A DNA stretch of 45,109 nt from JANMEX01 sp031423755 (GTDB lineage Bacteria > Pseudomonadota > Alphaproteobacteria > Rhizobiales > Rhizobiaceae), in contig JANPGC010000189.1 in NCBI GenBank assembly GCA_031423755.1, positions 1-45,109 of the forward strand. Direction: 5' to 3'. A program made the translations under genes and the position numbers. The notes under the pieces were generated by a model. That model did not search any database. It saw nothing but the letters and a program-made list of their open reading frames with translations, and was not told where the DNA came from. Positions 23,959-31,858 of this stretch are shown piece after piece (positions within the stretch are counted from its first letter, which is position 1; every line of letters begins with the position of its first letter).

Positions 23959-24282
23959 ATGCCGGAATTCTTGTCGGTGTCTCGAAAACTAATGTTGGAT
24001 GCAGACCGTGCCCAACTGATCGATTATCTGGCTTACCACCCGACCGCTGGTGATCTGATTCAGGGAACAGGCGGCGTGAGAAAATTGCGTTGGGCGTTGG
24101 CTGGGCGTGGCAAGAGCGGCGGTGAAAGAGTCATATATTTTTATTATAGTGCAGACTTACCGCTTTTTGTTCTGACTGCTTATGCCAAGAATGACCGATC
24201 AGATCTCAGTCAGCAAGACAGAAACGACATGCTCAAGATGACAGAATTGTTGGTCAGATACCATAAAGGTAGAGGCGCATGA
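23959..24282 (+). CDS. RelE/HigB-type toxin
   Basis: 107 residues. The core pattern GGVRKLRWALAGRGKSGGERVIYFYY is that of the HigB/RelE branch with conserved Arg and Lys residues, and the C-terminal LTAYAKNDRSDLSQQ matches the family end. Such toxins cleave mRNA on the ribosome. The toxin gene comes first, as in higBA, and overlaps the antitoxin start by 4 bases. The frame is intact. Its base composition (AT-richer, around TATATTTTTATTATAG) differs from its neighbours, suggesting acquisition. Confidence 0.9.
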   Translation: MPEFLSVSRKLMLDADRAQLIDYLAYHPTAGDLIQGTGGVRKLRWALAGRGKSGGERVIYFYYSADLPLFVLTAYAKNDRSDLSQQDRNDMLKMTELLVRYHKGRGA

Positions 24283-24575
24283 CAGGAATGGCAGACTCCA
24301 TCAAACGCGGGCTGCAGGAGGCGATCGCATATGTGGACGGAACGGCAGACAAGCGAAATTATGGCGTTCATGTTCCCATGGCAGTGGATGTGAAATCCAT
24401 CCGGTCCGGGCTTGGAATGTCGCAACAGGAATTCGCGGGGCGATTTGGATTCAGCGTCAATACGCTTCGGCATTGGGAGCAGGGGACGCGTGTGCCAGAA
24501 GGATCAGCGCGAGCATATCTGCTTGTCATCGCCCGCGCGCCGAACGCCGTGCAAGAAGCGCTCAGGGCAGCGTAA
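24279..24575 (+). CDS. HigA-type helix-turn-helix antitoxin
   Basis: 98 residues. The C-terminal half is a Cro/C1-type DNA-binding domain (LGMSQQEFAGRFGFSVNTLRHWEQG), preceded by a region that should neutralise the toxin (IKRGLQEAIAYVDG). Alternative ATG at 24288 (MADSIKRG). It overlaps the toxin by ATGA. Together with the palindrome at 23904 it forms a complete, apparently intact module inserted after dapD. Confidence 0.9.
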   Translation: MTGMADSIKRGLQEAIAYVDGTADKRNYGVHVPMAVDVKSIRSGLGMSQQEFAGRFGFSVNTLRHWEQGTRVPEGSARAYLLVIARAPNAVQEALRAA

Positions 24576-24587
24576 CCGGACTGTGTT

Positions 24588-25004
24588 ATGAGCAATGCGT
24601 CTAAGAATGCCAGTTTCGACGCCGCCGTCGCGCGCGGCGAAAAGCGCCGTCTTGGCCCGTATGGAGCCAGTGCGCATTGTTACTCTGTCAGGGACAGGAT
24701 CGTTGTCGAACTGTCCACGGGCATCGAGATCAGCTTTTCGCCAAAGCAAGCGCAGGGATTGGAAAGCGCGCGGCCGGAAGAGCTTTCTGAAATTGCAATC
24801 ACGCCGTCCGGACTCGGCTTGCATTTCCCCAAGATAGGCGCTGATATTTATATCCCGGCGCTGCGTGAAGGCATTCTGGGCTCTGCCAAATGGATGGCCG
24901 GACAGATGGGGCGGATCGGAGGGACAGCGCGCTCTGCTTCCAAGGCGCAGGCCGCGCGGGAAAACGGCAAACTCTGCGGACGCCGGCGCAAGAGCGCCGC
25001 ATGA
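24588..25004 (+). CDS. DUF2442 domain protein
   Basis: 138 residues. The middle (about 25-90) has the DUF2442 pattern: RIVVELSTGIEISFSP, followed by IAITPSGLGLHFPKIGADIYIPAL. The C-terminus is Lys/Arg/Ala-rich. DUF2442 proteins are often the DNA-binding half of toxin-antitoxin-like pairs with DUF4160, but no DUF4160 gene is next to it. It begins 12 bases after the antitoxin stop, so the three genes may be co-transcribed. Its function is unknown. Confidence 0.75.
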   Translation: MSNASKNASFDAAVARGEKRRLGPYGASAHCYSVRDRIVVELSTGIEISFSPKQAQGLESARPEELSEIAITPSGLGLHFPKIGADIYIPALREGILGSAKWMAGQMGRIGGTARSASKAQAARENGKLCGRRRKSAA

Positions 25005-25039
25005 CGTCTCTGACTGCAATTTACGAAGATTAATCCGCC

Positions 25040-25606
25040 CTACCGCAGAACGCCCGTCACCTTGAGCCAGTCTGAGCCATCTGTCGGCGACTGGATCTTG
25101 GAAATTCCCAGCGTCGAGAAGCCAATAGGCGTCACATCGTCCTTGAGATTGTTCAGGACGAAATCGCCGTCCTTGGTGCGCACCACCAGGACCGTGTGCG
25201 CCTCTCCGGCGCTTCGACCGATGGCTAGCAACAGGCTGGCTTTGGGAATGCCCATACGGCTGAGCTTGGCCCGTTTGGCCAGCGCATAGTCCTCACAGTC
25301 TCCGGCTTTGGTTGATTGGACCCATTTCTCACGGGTGCCGAATTGCTCCATATCGGATACCGGTTTTATTGCGCGATTGACCGCCTGGTTGACGGACCGC
25401 AGCTTTGCCAGGGATATGGACGGCAATTTGGACGCTGCCTTGCGTTTTGAGCAATCAGACTTCGACGCTGCACAATAAGCGACGTGGCCAAAAGGGCGGC
25501 TGGCCGAACTTCCGGTCTTGAGCCAGGCTGCAGCACTCGCCACGCCACCCATGCCGACGCACAGTGCCATTGTTGCGATTGACCGAACCACCGCCTTGAT
25601 TTTCAT
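25040..25606 (-). CDS. Transglutaminase-like cysteine peptidase (BTLCP family)
   Basis: 188 residues with a signal peptide (cleavage near VASAAA, about 27). Catalytic-type Cys104 lies in AGDCEDYALAK and His137 in GEAHTVLVV. The third position reads VLNNL, with Asn152 where the family usually has Asp. The fold is that of periplasmic LapG-like peptidases, but no LapD partner or LapA-type adhesin is in the window. It is separated from the tandem small-protein genes by a terminator. The substrate is unknown. Confidence 0.85.
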   Translation of the reverse strand: MKIKAVVRSIATMALCVGMGGVASAAAWLKTGSSASRPFGHVAYCAASKSDCSKRKAASKLPSISLAKLRSVNQAVNRAIKPVSDMEQFGTREKWVQSTKAGDCEDYALAKRAKLSRMGIPKASLLLAIGRSAGEAHTVLVVRTKDGDFVLNNLKDDVTPIGFSTLGISKIQSPTDGSDWLKVTGVLR

Positions 25607-25682
25607 TGTGAAAAGCCACCTGTTTCTCTCGTGTTATCCAAACGTTAACGATTCATTTGAAACCCGCAAGGGCCGGGCAAAC

Positions 25683-25711
25683 AAAAAGGGGCGCTTGTCG
25701 CGCCCCTTTTT
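25683..25711 (-). terminator. Bidirectional intrinsic terminator
   Basis: AAAAAGGGGCGC, loop of 5, GCGCCCCTTTTT: a perfect 12-bp stem with A and T tracts on both sides. It follows the stop of tandem copy A (25764) on the minus strand and precedes the BTLCP gene. Confidence 0.92.
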
Positions 25712-25763
25712 GTTGTGGGTCAACGCCTGGGAGGTAACGTTGACGGGTGAAATTCACGTCCGA

Positions 25764-26042
25764 TTACGAATTGCCGCCGAGACGCTGGGCCGGGAGGTAG
25801 CCGGTCTCGACGGCAACAGACACGTCGGCACCAATCATCGGCGAGCCATCGCCAAGACGGCCACGGTTTTCGACGGCTTCGACGCCGAAGTTTGCAGTGC
25901 CAATTGAAGCAGTAGCTTCTGTGTCAACGGCTGGAGCAGAGTAAATCGTCTGCTGGCCGACGACGTCGAGCGCGGACGACTGAGCGAAAGCTGCGGTGGA
26001 AGATGCCAAGGCGATGCCGAGGGCGATGATGATCTTGTTCAT
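25764..26042 (-). CDS. Tandem small secreted protein, copy A
   Basis: 92 residues from the ATG at 26042 (strong AAGGAGAC upstream). The signal peptide MNKIIIALGIALASSTAAFA is cleaved before QSSALD. The mature part is about 72 residues, Cys-free, with the conserved blocks AVDTEATASIG, VEAVENRGRLGDGSPMIGA and an invariant end ETGYLPAQRLGGNS. The family was not recognised with certainty; it faintly recalls DUF680-type secreted proteins of rhizobia. It is the last of three near-identical genes and is followed by an intrinsic terminator. Confidence 0.88.
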   Translation of the reverse strand: MNKIIIALGIALASSTAAFAQSSALDVVGQQTIYSAPAVDTEATASIGTANFGVEAVENRGRLGDGSPMIGADVSVAVETGYLPAQRLGGNS

Positions 26043-26103
26043 GATCGTCTCCTTCAGGATGGTCGGGTTTTGCCCGTTTGATTTTGGGTTTTTGGGGATG
26101 TGA

Positions 26104-26391
26104 TTACGAATTGCCGCCAAGGCGCTGGGCCGGGAGGTAGCCGGTCTCGACTGCAACCGCGCCTGATACATCGGCACCGATCATCGGCGAGCCATCGCCA
26201 AGACGGCCACGGTTTTCGACGGCTTCAACGGCACGGCTTGCAGTGCCGCCGATTGAGGCGGTGGCTTCGGTGTCAACGGCCAGAGCCGAGTAGATTGTCG
26301 GCTGGCCGATAACGTCCAAGGCTGACGACTGGGCGAAAGCTGCGGTGGATGATGCCAAGGCGACGCCAAGGGCGATGATGATCTTGTTCAT
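26104..26391 (-). CDS. Tandem small secreted protein, copy B
   Basis: 95 residues with the same signal peptide and C-terminus as copies A and C. It is the most diverged copy: GGTASRAVEAV replaces GTANFGVEAV, it has PTIYSALAV where A has QTIYSAPAV, and an insertion gives DVSGAVAVE. The ribosome site AAGGAGAC is retained. The frame is fully intact. Confidence 0.88.
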   Translation of the reverse strand: MNKIIIALGVALASSTAAFAQSSALDVIGQPTIYSALAVDTEATASIGGTASRAVEAVENRGRLGDGSPMIGADVSGAVAVETGYLPAQRLGGNS

Positions 26392-26448
26392 GATGGTCTC
26401 CTTAAGTATTGCGAGCCATTGGCCACGCGTTGAATGAATTTGGGTGTT

Positions 26449-26733
26449 TTACGAATTGCCGCCGAGGCGCTGGGCCGGGAGGTAGCCGGTCTCAATGGCA
26501 ACCGAGCCGGAGGCGTTGGCACCAATCATCGGCGAGCCATCGCCAAGACGGCCACGGTTTTCGACGGCTTCGACGCCGAAGTTTGCAGTGCCAATTGAAG
26601 CGGTGGCTTCGGTGTCAACGGCCGGAGCCGAGTAGAATGTCTGCTGGCCGATGACGTCAAGGGCTGAAGACTGGGCGAAAGCTGCGGTGGATGATGCCAG
26701 GGCGATGCCGAGTGCGATGATGATCTTGTTCAT
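26449..26733 (-). CDS. Tandem small secreted protein, copy C (promoter-proximal)
   Basis: 94 residues; it matches copy A almost exactly except in the window NASGSVAIE. It is first in transcription order, so the promoter of the three-gene array should lie in 26750-26950. The leader contains a small hairpin (CAGGA/TCCTG, 26763-26778). The signal peptide and invariant end are as in copy A. Confidence 0.88.
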   Translation of the reverse strand: MNKIIIALGIALASSTAAFAQSSALDVIGQQTFYSAPAVDTEATASIGTANFGVEAVENRGRLGDGSPMIGANASGSVAIETGYLPAQRLGGNS

Positions 26734-27291
26734 AATAGTCTCCTTGGTTCTGTTGTTTGCTTCAGGATGTTGGTCCTGTGAGAGAAACGGTCGCCGAAAT
26801 TTTTAGTTTCGGGTTTCAGTGGTTTTACCGGGCGGCGCATCGTGTTGATGTGCGTTCGGTGTGATGCCGAAATGGGCTGTTATGCACTCACTATCAAACC
26901 ACGAAAGCGTGCCCGCATTGTCAACCAAACAGCACTTGAAAGTCATAGTTGCTTGATGACAAGATATTTAATTGTTATAAATCAATTACTTAATCGAAAA
27001 CGTGTCGCGCCATAATTTCCGTTGCCAGCTCACGACACAGCGGCTTTCAAGGCCGATCAAGCTTTGTTGATCGCACGATTTTCGTGAATTTGGGGACGTC
27101 TCACGGCGTTGTAACAAAACCGTGTGCCGTGACTGGCCGTGAAACCTAGACGTCCAAAGCATGAAATGTGGGATGGTGTGGGTGCCCGCTTCAAAGAGGT
27201 ATGGTTAACCCGAGGTAAATCTTTGGCGAGAAGCATCGGGGATGGTGCGGGTGTCTTTGCAAGAATCAGGAAACCCCGCTAACCATTGGCC
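26734..27291. other. Long intergenic region upstream of the tandem genes
   Basis: This 558-base region lies between divergent genes and holds no credible coding frame; two tiny frames lack ribosome sites. The stretch 26940-27000 is markedly AT-rich for this window. A TTGACA (minus strand, near 26920) could be a -35 element for the tandem genes, but no good -10 lies at 17 bases. Several CCGTGA-like repeats occur at 27100-27145. A non-coding RNA or multiple operators could be hidden here. Confidence 0.5.
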
Positions 27292-28008
27292 ATGTCTTAT
27301 CGTGCTCTTGACCATGCAAGGATCACCGAAACTGCCGAGCTTCTGGCAGAGCGGGTTGCCGAGCGTTTTCCGAACAATGGAATCTGTGGTGTGGCGCGCG
27401 AAATAGTCACCCTGTCGAGAGATGCGGCATTGGATGCGCAAGCGCTCTCCAGGCCGATCCTTTGGCTTCGCTTTTTGACGGCGGCGACCATCCTTTTTGG
27501 AGCGCTGTTTTTCATCTATATCGGGACATTCCTGTCGTTTGACCGGATTTCGACCGGCGCATTCGAGTTTGCTTCAGGGCTTGAAGCATCCGTGAACACG
27601 ATTGTACTGGCAATCGTAGGATTCATCACACTTGCCCGCAGCGAAGCACGGATCAAGCGCCGCAAGGTGTTTGAAGGCTTGCATCGGCTTCGATCCGTCA
27701 TTCATGTCATCGACATGCACCAACTTACCAAGGATCCGGCGGCCGTTTCCTCCGACTTCAAGCCAACTGCCGCCTCGCCCAAGCGCATCACCAACCCGGC
27801 ACAATTGTCACGCTATCTCGACTACTGCTCGGAAATGTTCTCGATCACCGGCAAACTTGCGGCGCTTTACGCTCAGGCGGTCAATGACGAAGTGGTGGCC
27901 GAAGCTGTCAACGACATCGAAAATCTTGGCTCGAACTTGTCGCGCAAGGTTTGGCAGAAGATCATGCTGATTGATGCAAAGACCGCGCGCAAGGCCAAGG
28001 CTGGCTGA
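27292..28008 (+). CDS. Predicted two-helix membrane protein, unknown function
   Basis: 238 residues from the ATG at 27292 (a TTG at 27286 is possible). Two hydrophobic segments lie at about 58-80 and 100-120, separated by a short loop, with cytosolic N- and C-terminal parts. The C-terminal part is mostly helical and charged, ending KIMLIDAKTARKAKAG. No family was recognised. It is followed after 74 bases by another membrane protein gene and then dapE, all on the plus strand. Confidence 0.75.
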   Translation: MSYRALDHARITETAELLAERVAERFPNNGICGVAREIVTLSRDAALDAQALSRPILWLRFLTAATILFGALFFIYIGTFLSFDRISTGAFEFASGLEASVNTIVLAIVGFITLARSEARIKRRKVFEGLHRLRSVIHVIDMHQLTKDPAAVSSDFKPTAASPKRITNPAQLSRYLDYCSEMFSITGKLAALYAQAVNDEVVAEAVNDIENLGSNLSRKVWQKIMLIDAKTARKAKAG

Positions 28009-28082
28009 CGTTCCGCTCCAATTGATCAAAATCCGGACACAGGCTTAATCCGGCTTTATCAATCTTGTGTTTCACTGGGCCG

Positions 28083-28805
28083 ATGTTGCACATGTCAAAT
28101 CCTTTGGCCAATTGGCTCTGGAAAGATCTTTACGTCTGGCCGCAAGGCAGGCTGGCACCATCCGGATATCTTGGCGCGCTGATGCGCATTCTGATTGTCT
28201 ATGTCATTTTCGCCCAACTCCTGTCGGTGCTCGGCCCTTCATTCTTCTTCATGTCCAACGTCGACGCACCTGCAGACATGTTTCGCGCCGTGATGTGGGG
28301 ACAAATCGGAGCGATTGCGCTGATAGCTTTTCCGGTCTGGTCCATCTTCCAGCGCCGGGTCAATGATATGCGCCCGGACATCCGTGCCAAGCTTCAGGCG
28401 TGGCAATTCGCCTTCCCGCTTTCTCTTGCCGGACTGACGGGACTGATGGTCGTCCATGCGCTCGGATACAGCACTCCATTGGCCGGGGTGGACCTGAGCC
28501 GCATTCGCTTCTGGTTCGTCGTGATGCTGTTCGGCTCCGCCTTTGTGCCGGGCGGCGAGCTCGTGCCTGCTGCCAAACGTGCCGCCACGCCATCGGCAAG
28601 CGCAGACGATTTCCTGACTGCCGCGCAAAATGCTGCTCGTGAGGCCATTGCCGCGCAGGTTGCCACCAGAACCGCTGCACGGCCGACGCATACACCCGCG
28701 TCAGTGCGGCCAAAGCCTGCTACCGTGAGCAACATGCCGCTGGCAGTCGAGCGCACGCGCACACTGCCGGAACAGGGACGCGTCAAGCCCGGCTGGTTCT
28801 CTTGA
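28083..28805 (+). CDS. Predicted four-helix membrane protein with Ala/Pro-rich tail
   Basis: 240 residues from the ATG at 28083; an ATG at 28092 is equally possible and no strong ribosome site distinguishes them. Four hydrophobic segments (about 33-52, 70-92, 112-132, 145-165) are followed by a long Ala/Pro/Thr-rich cytosolic tail ending GRVKPGWFS. No family was recognised. It lies 31 bases upstream of dapE and is probably co-transcribed with it. Confidence 0.75.
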   Translation: MLHMSNPLANWLWKDLYVWPQGRLAPSGYLGALMRILIVYVIFAQLLSVLGPSFFFMSNVDAPADMFRAVMWGQIGAIALIAFPVWSIFQRRVNDMRPDIRAKLQAWQFAFPLSLAGLTGLMVVHALGYSTPLAGVDLSRIRFWFVVMLFGSAFVPGGELVPAAKRAATPSASADDFLTAAQNAAREAIAAQVATRTAARPTHTPASVRPKPATVSNMPLAVERTRTLPEQGRVKPGWFS

Positions 28806-28836
28806 CCGAAAAGCCGTGCGGGGATAGCAGACCGGC

Positions 28837-30027
28837 ATGACACAGAAACTGACCGATCCCGCCGAAGTTCTCGCCAAGCTCATCCGCTGCCCATCCGTGA
28901 CGCCGCACGAAGGCGGGGCGCTGACGGCGCTGGAGGCCATGCTGAGGCCGATGGGGTTTGTCGTTGAACGGCCCGTCTTCAGCGATGACAACACGCCCGA
29001 CATCGAGAACCTCTATGCGCGCGCGTCGGGCAACGGGCCGCACCTGATGTTTGCCGGGCATACGGATGTGGTGCCTGTTGGCGACGAGAAGGCGTGGACG
29101 CATCCGCCGTTTGCCGCCGAAATCGCCAATGGCGAACTGTACGGGCGCGGCGCGGTGGACATGAAGGGCGGCATTGCCTGCTTCATCGCAGCGTTTGCGC
29201 GTCACACGGAGAAGCATGGCAAGCTGAAAGGCTCAGTGTCTTTTTTGATCACCGGCGATGAGGAAGGACCGGCCATCAACGGCAGCGTGAAGCTGCTTGA
29301 ATGGGCGGCGGCCAAGGGCGAGAAGTGGGACGCGTCGATTGTCGGCGAGCCGACCAATCCTGATGCCATCGGCGACATGATCAAGATTGGCCGGCGCGGA
29401 TCGCTTTCCGGCACGGTCGTTGTCTATGGCAGACAGGGTCATGCCGCCTATCCGCACTTGGCGGACAATCCGGTGCGCGGGATGATGCAATTGCTTGATG
29501 CGCTGTTGTATCCGGCGTTCGACAAGGGCACCAAAGATTTTCAGCCGTCCAATCTGGAAGTAACGACGGTTGACGTCGGCAATCCGGCCGTCAACGTGAT
29601 CCCGGCACGCGCCACCGCCACGTTCAACATCCGCTTCAACGACACATGGACAGACGAAACATTGCAGGCGGAGATTCACAACCGGCTGGATCGGGCAGCC
29701 AAGAAGACCAAGCTGCGCGCGGCGCGCAAGGAGCCGGTGGACTATGAAATCATCTGGCGCGAAAATCCGTGCCACGTGTTCCTGACCAAGGATGACCGGT
29801 TGATCGAGGCACTGTCGAATTCAGTCAAGGCGGTGACCGGACGGATGCCGGGGCTTTCGACGACCGGCGGCACCTCGGATGCGCGGTTCATCAAGGATTA
29901 TTGCCCAGTCGTGGAGTTCGGCCTCGTCGGCAAGACGATGCACATGATCGATGAGCGCGTGGCGCTGTCGGATCTTGAAATGCTGACGCAGGTTTATGAG
30001 CGGTTCATCGGCGATTATTTTGGCTGA
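28837..30027 (+). CDS. dapE: Succinyl-diaminopimelate desuccinylase
   Basis: 396 residues. M20 metallopeptidase-fold motifs are present: FAGHTDVVPVGD (zinc His and Asp), YGRGAVDMKGG, the catalytic Glu in GDEEGP, and the C-terminal STTGGTSDARFI. It releases succinate from N-succinyl-LL-diaminopimelate, the step after those started by DapD. It is convergent with truA with a 3-base gap. Confidence 0.97.
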   Translation: MTQKLTDPAEVLAKLIRCPSVTPHEGGALTALEAMLRPMGFVVERPVFSDDNTPDIENLYARASGNGPHLMFAGHTDVVPVGDEKAWTHPPFAAEIANGELYGRGAVDMKGGIACFIAAFARHTEKHGKLKGSVSFLITGDEEGPAINGSVKLLEWAAAKGEKWDASIVGEPTNPDAIGDMIKIGRRGSLSGTVVVYGRQGHAAYPHLADNPVRGMMQLLDALLYPAFDKGTKDFQPSNLEVTTVDVGNPAVNVIPARATATFNIRFNDTWTDETLQAEIHNRLDRAAKKTKLRAARKEPVDYEIIWRENPCHVFLTKDDRLIEALSNSVKAVTGRMPGLSTTGGTSDARFIKDYCPVVEFGLVGKTMHMIDERVALSDLEMLTQVYERFIGDYFG

Positions 30028-30030
30028 CAG

Positions 30031-30771
30031 TCAATCGTAGTCCACCCGATCCAAATACAGGCCGTCCGACGGCGCAACGGGACCGCAGGCCTTGCGGTCT
30101 TTGGCTTCCAGCGCATTGACCAGATCATGTTCGCTCCAGCGGCCTGAGCCGACCTGTTCCAAAGTGCCAACCATCGAGCGGACCTGCCGATGCAGGAAAG
30201 CGCGGGCTGAGAGGTGGAACAGCACCATTTCGCCATCTTGAACCACATCGAACCGGTCGAGATTTCGCACCGGGCTTTCGGCTTGGCATTCGGCGTCGCG
30301 GAAGGTGGAGAAGTCGTGCCTGCCAAGAAGGTGCTTGGCGGCCTTGTCCATGGCCGCAGCGTCAACCTTGCGCTTCAAATGCCAGACAAAGCCGCGTTCA
30401 AACACAGGCGGGGCGCGGCGGTTCAGCAGTTTGTAGACATAGTGACGGCTGGTGGCTGAGAAGCGTGCGTGAAAATCTTCGCCCACTTTTTCAGCGGATA
30501 GAATCGCGATGCGCTCGCGGACCAGATACTGATTGACGGCATCACGCACCACGTCATTGCGCCATTCCTTTGCAAGATCGACATGACACACCTGCCCCGA
30601 CGCATGCACCCCGGCATCGGTACGCCCGGCAGCGACAATGGTGACACTCTCACTGCAGAAAGAGCGGAATGCGATTTCAAGCGCCTCTTGAACGGACAAC
30701 AGGTCAAGCTGCCGCTGCCAGCCGCAATAGGATGTGCCGTCATAAGCAATGGTGAGCTTGTAGCGATGCAT
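30031..30771 (-). CDS. truA: tRNA pseudouridine(38-40) synthase
   Basis: 246 residues. The catalytic Asp lies in AAGRTDAGVHA, and the N-terminus YKLTIAYDGTSYCGWQRQ is characteristic. The conserved HDFSTFRD and FLHRQVRSMVGTL are also present. It modifies U38-U40 in the anticodon stem-loop of many tRNAs. Its ATG overlaps the fmt stop (TGATG), so the two are translationally coupled. Confidence 0.97.
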   Translation of the reverse strand: MHRYKLTIAYDGTSYCGWQRQLDLLSVQEALEIAFRSFCSESVTIVAAGRTDAGVHASGQVCHVDLAKEWRNDVVRDAVNQYLVRERIAILSAEKVGEDFHARFSATSRHYVYKLLNRRAPPVFERGFVWHLKRKVDAAAMDKAAKHLLGRHDFSTFRDAECQAESPVRNLDRFDVVQDGEMVLFHLSARAFLHRQVRSMVGTLEQVGSGRWSEHDLVNALEAKDRKACGPVAPSDGLYLDRVDYD

Positions 30772-31694
30772 CAGAACACGCGTGACGGCGCTGCGCCGCG
30801 CAGGAATTCATCAGCCGTGAGCGGCTTGCCGCCTGCGCGCTGGAGTTCGGTGATGGAGACTGCGCCATCCCCGCAGGCGATGGTCAGGCCGTGGAGAACT
30901 GCGCCCGGCGCGCCATGACCTTCCACGACCAAAGAGCGCAGCAGCTTCACCCTGTCAGCCTTGCCCCCGGTCTCCATCTGGCACCAAGCTCCGGGAATTG
31001 GCGACAGGCCGCGGATGTGGTTATGGACTTCGCCGGCAGGGCGAGACCAGTCAACACGGGTTTCGGCCTTGTCTATCTTTTTGGCATAAGTGACGCCTCC
31101 AGTCTCTTGCAGCGTGAGCGACAGGTTGTCCGCTTCAAGCTGTACCATGGCATTGACCATCAAAACCGCGCCAATTTGCATCAGCTGGTCATGCAGTTCC
31201 CCGGCTGTCATGAAGGGCGTTATCGCGACTTTCCCGGTGAGAGCGATCGGGCCGGTGTCCAGCCCCGCATCCATTTTCATCACCATCATACCGGTCTCTT
31301 TGTCACCTGCCATGATGGCACGCTGGATGGGTGCTGCGCCGCGCCAGCGGGGAAGCAGCGAGGCGTGGCCGTTGTAAGCTCCGAAGCGGGTTCCATCCAG
31401 AATGGATTGCGGCAGGAGGAGGCCGTACGCGACGACGACCGCCACATCGGCGTTGAGCGCCTTGAAGGCCTCGACATCTTCCGCATTTTTGAAATTAAGT
31501 GGTGTCCGGACCTCAAGTCCGAGCGCTTCGGCCTTTTGATGCACGGGCGATTTGACCAGTTCCAGCCCGCGCCGCCCGCCCGGACGCGGCGGCTGGGAAT
31601 ATACGCAAACGATCTGATGCCCTGCCTTCTGCAACGCCGACAGCGTTACTGCGGCGAAGTCGGGCGTTCCCATGAAAATGATCTTCAGCGGCAT
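30771..31694 (-). CDS. fmt: Methionyl-tRNA formyltransferase
   Basis: 307 residues from the ATG at 31694 (MPLKIIFMGTPDFA); a TTG at 31730 lies upstream but inside a repeat. The formyl-folate site has NGHASLLPRWRGAAPIQ, and catalytic Asp is in MDAGLDTGPI. The C-terminal OB-like domain includes the IRGLSPIPGAW motif. It formylates initiator Met-tRNA. In relatives def lies directly upstream; here a decayed vapBC pair and a repeat separate them. Confidence 0.96.
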   Translation of the reverse strand: MPLKIIFMGTPDFAAVTLSALQKAGHQIVCVYSQPPRPGGRRGLELVKSPVHQKAEALGLEVRTPLNFKNAEDVEAFKALNADVAVVVAYGLLLPQSILDGTRFGAYNGHASLLPRWRGAAPIQRAIMAGDKETGMMVMKMDAGLDTGPIALTGKVAITPFMTAGELHDQLMQIGAVLMVNAMVQLEADNLSLTLQETGGVTYAKKIDKAETRVDWSRPAGEVHNHIRGLSPIPGAWCQMETGGKADRVKLLRSLVVEGHGAPGAVLHGLTIACGDGAVSITELQRAGGKPLTADEFLRGAAPSRVF

Positions 31695-31728
31695 GAATTT
31701 GAGGCCCCGGCGTTCCGGAGCCTGACTC

Positions 31729-31847
31729 AAAATTCAGTTTGATGAGTCAAATGGCGCGGTCTTCGAGAACCGGAGCGGAGCGTACTTATAGTACGTGAGC
31801 ACCGGAAGCGCAGAAGGCTGCTCCAGTTGGCCATCAAAGTGGATTTT
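31729..31847. repeat. Long palindromic intergenic repeat, copy 1
   Basis: An imperfect palindrome with outer arms AAAATTCAGTTTGATG (31729) and CATCAAAGTGGATTTT (to 31847). The core has CGGAGCGGAG, a hairpin CGTACT-TAT-AGTACG (31781-31795) and GAGCACCGGAAGCGCAGA. The core is nearly identical to the copy at 42184-42326. Such nested palindromes are typical of small non-autonomous or REP-like elements of rhizobial genomes. Confidence 0.8.
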
Positions 31848-31858
31848 CTGTCAGGCTC

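Larger units (their letters stand above)
25764..26733 (-). repeat. Three tandem gene copies, units of about 345 bases
   Basis: Three units with very high identity across signal peptide, core and C-terminus follow each other at 25764-26042, 26104-26391 and 26449-26733. The spacers (about 60 bases) share the ribosome site but otherwise diverge. The copies differ mainly at two short windows of the mature protein. This is a recent gene triplication under selection for the protein rather than for the spacer. Confidence 0.92.

Noticed and set aside
25764..26733. Regularly spaced repeats that might suggest a CRISPR array
   Set aside because: The units are about 345 bases long, are intact coding genes with signal peptides and ribosome sites, and lack short identical repeats with unique spacers.
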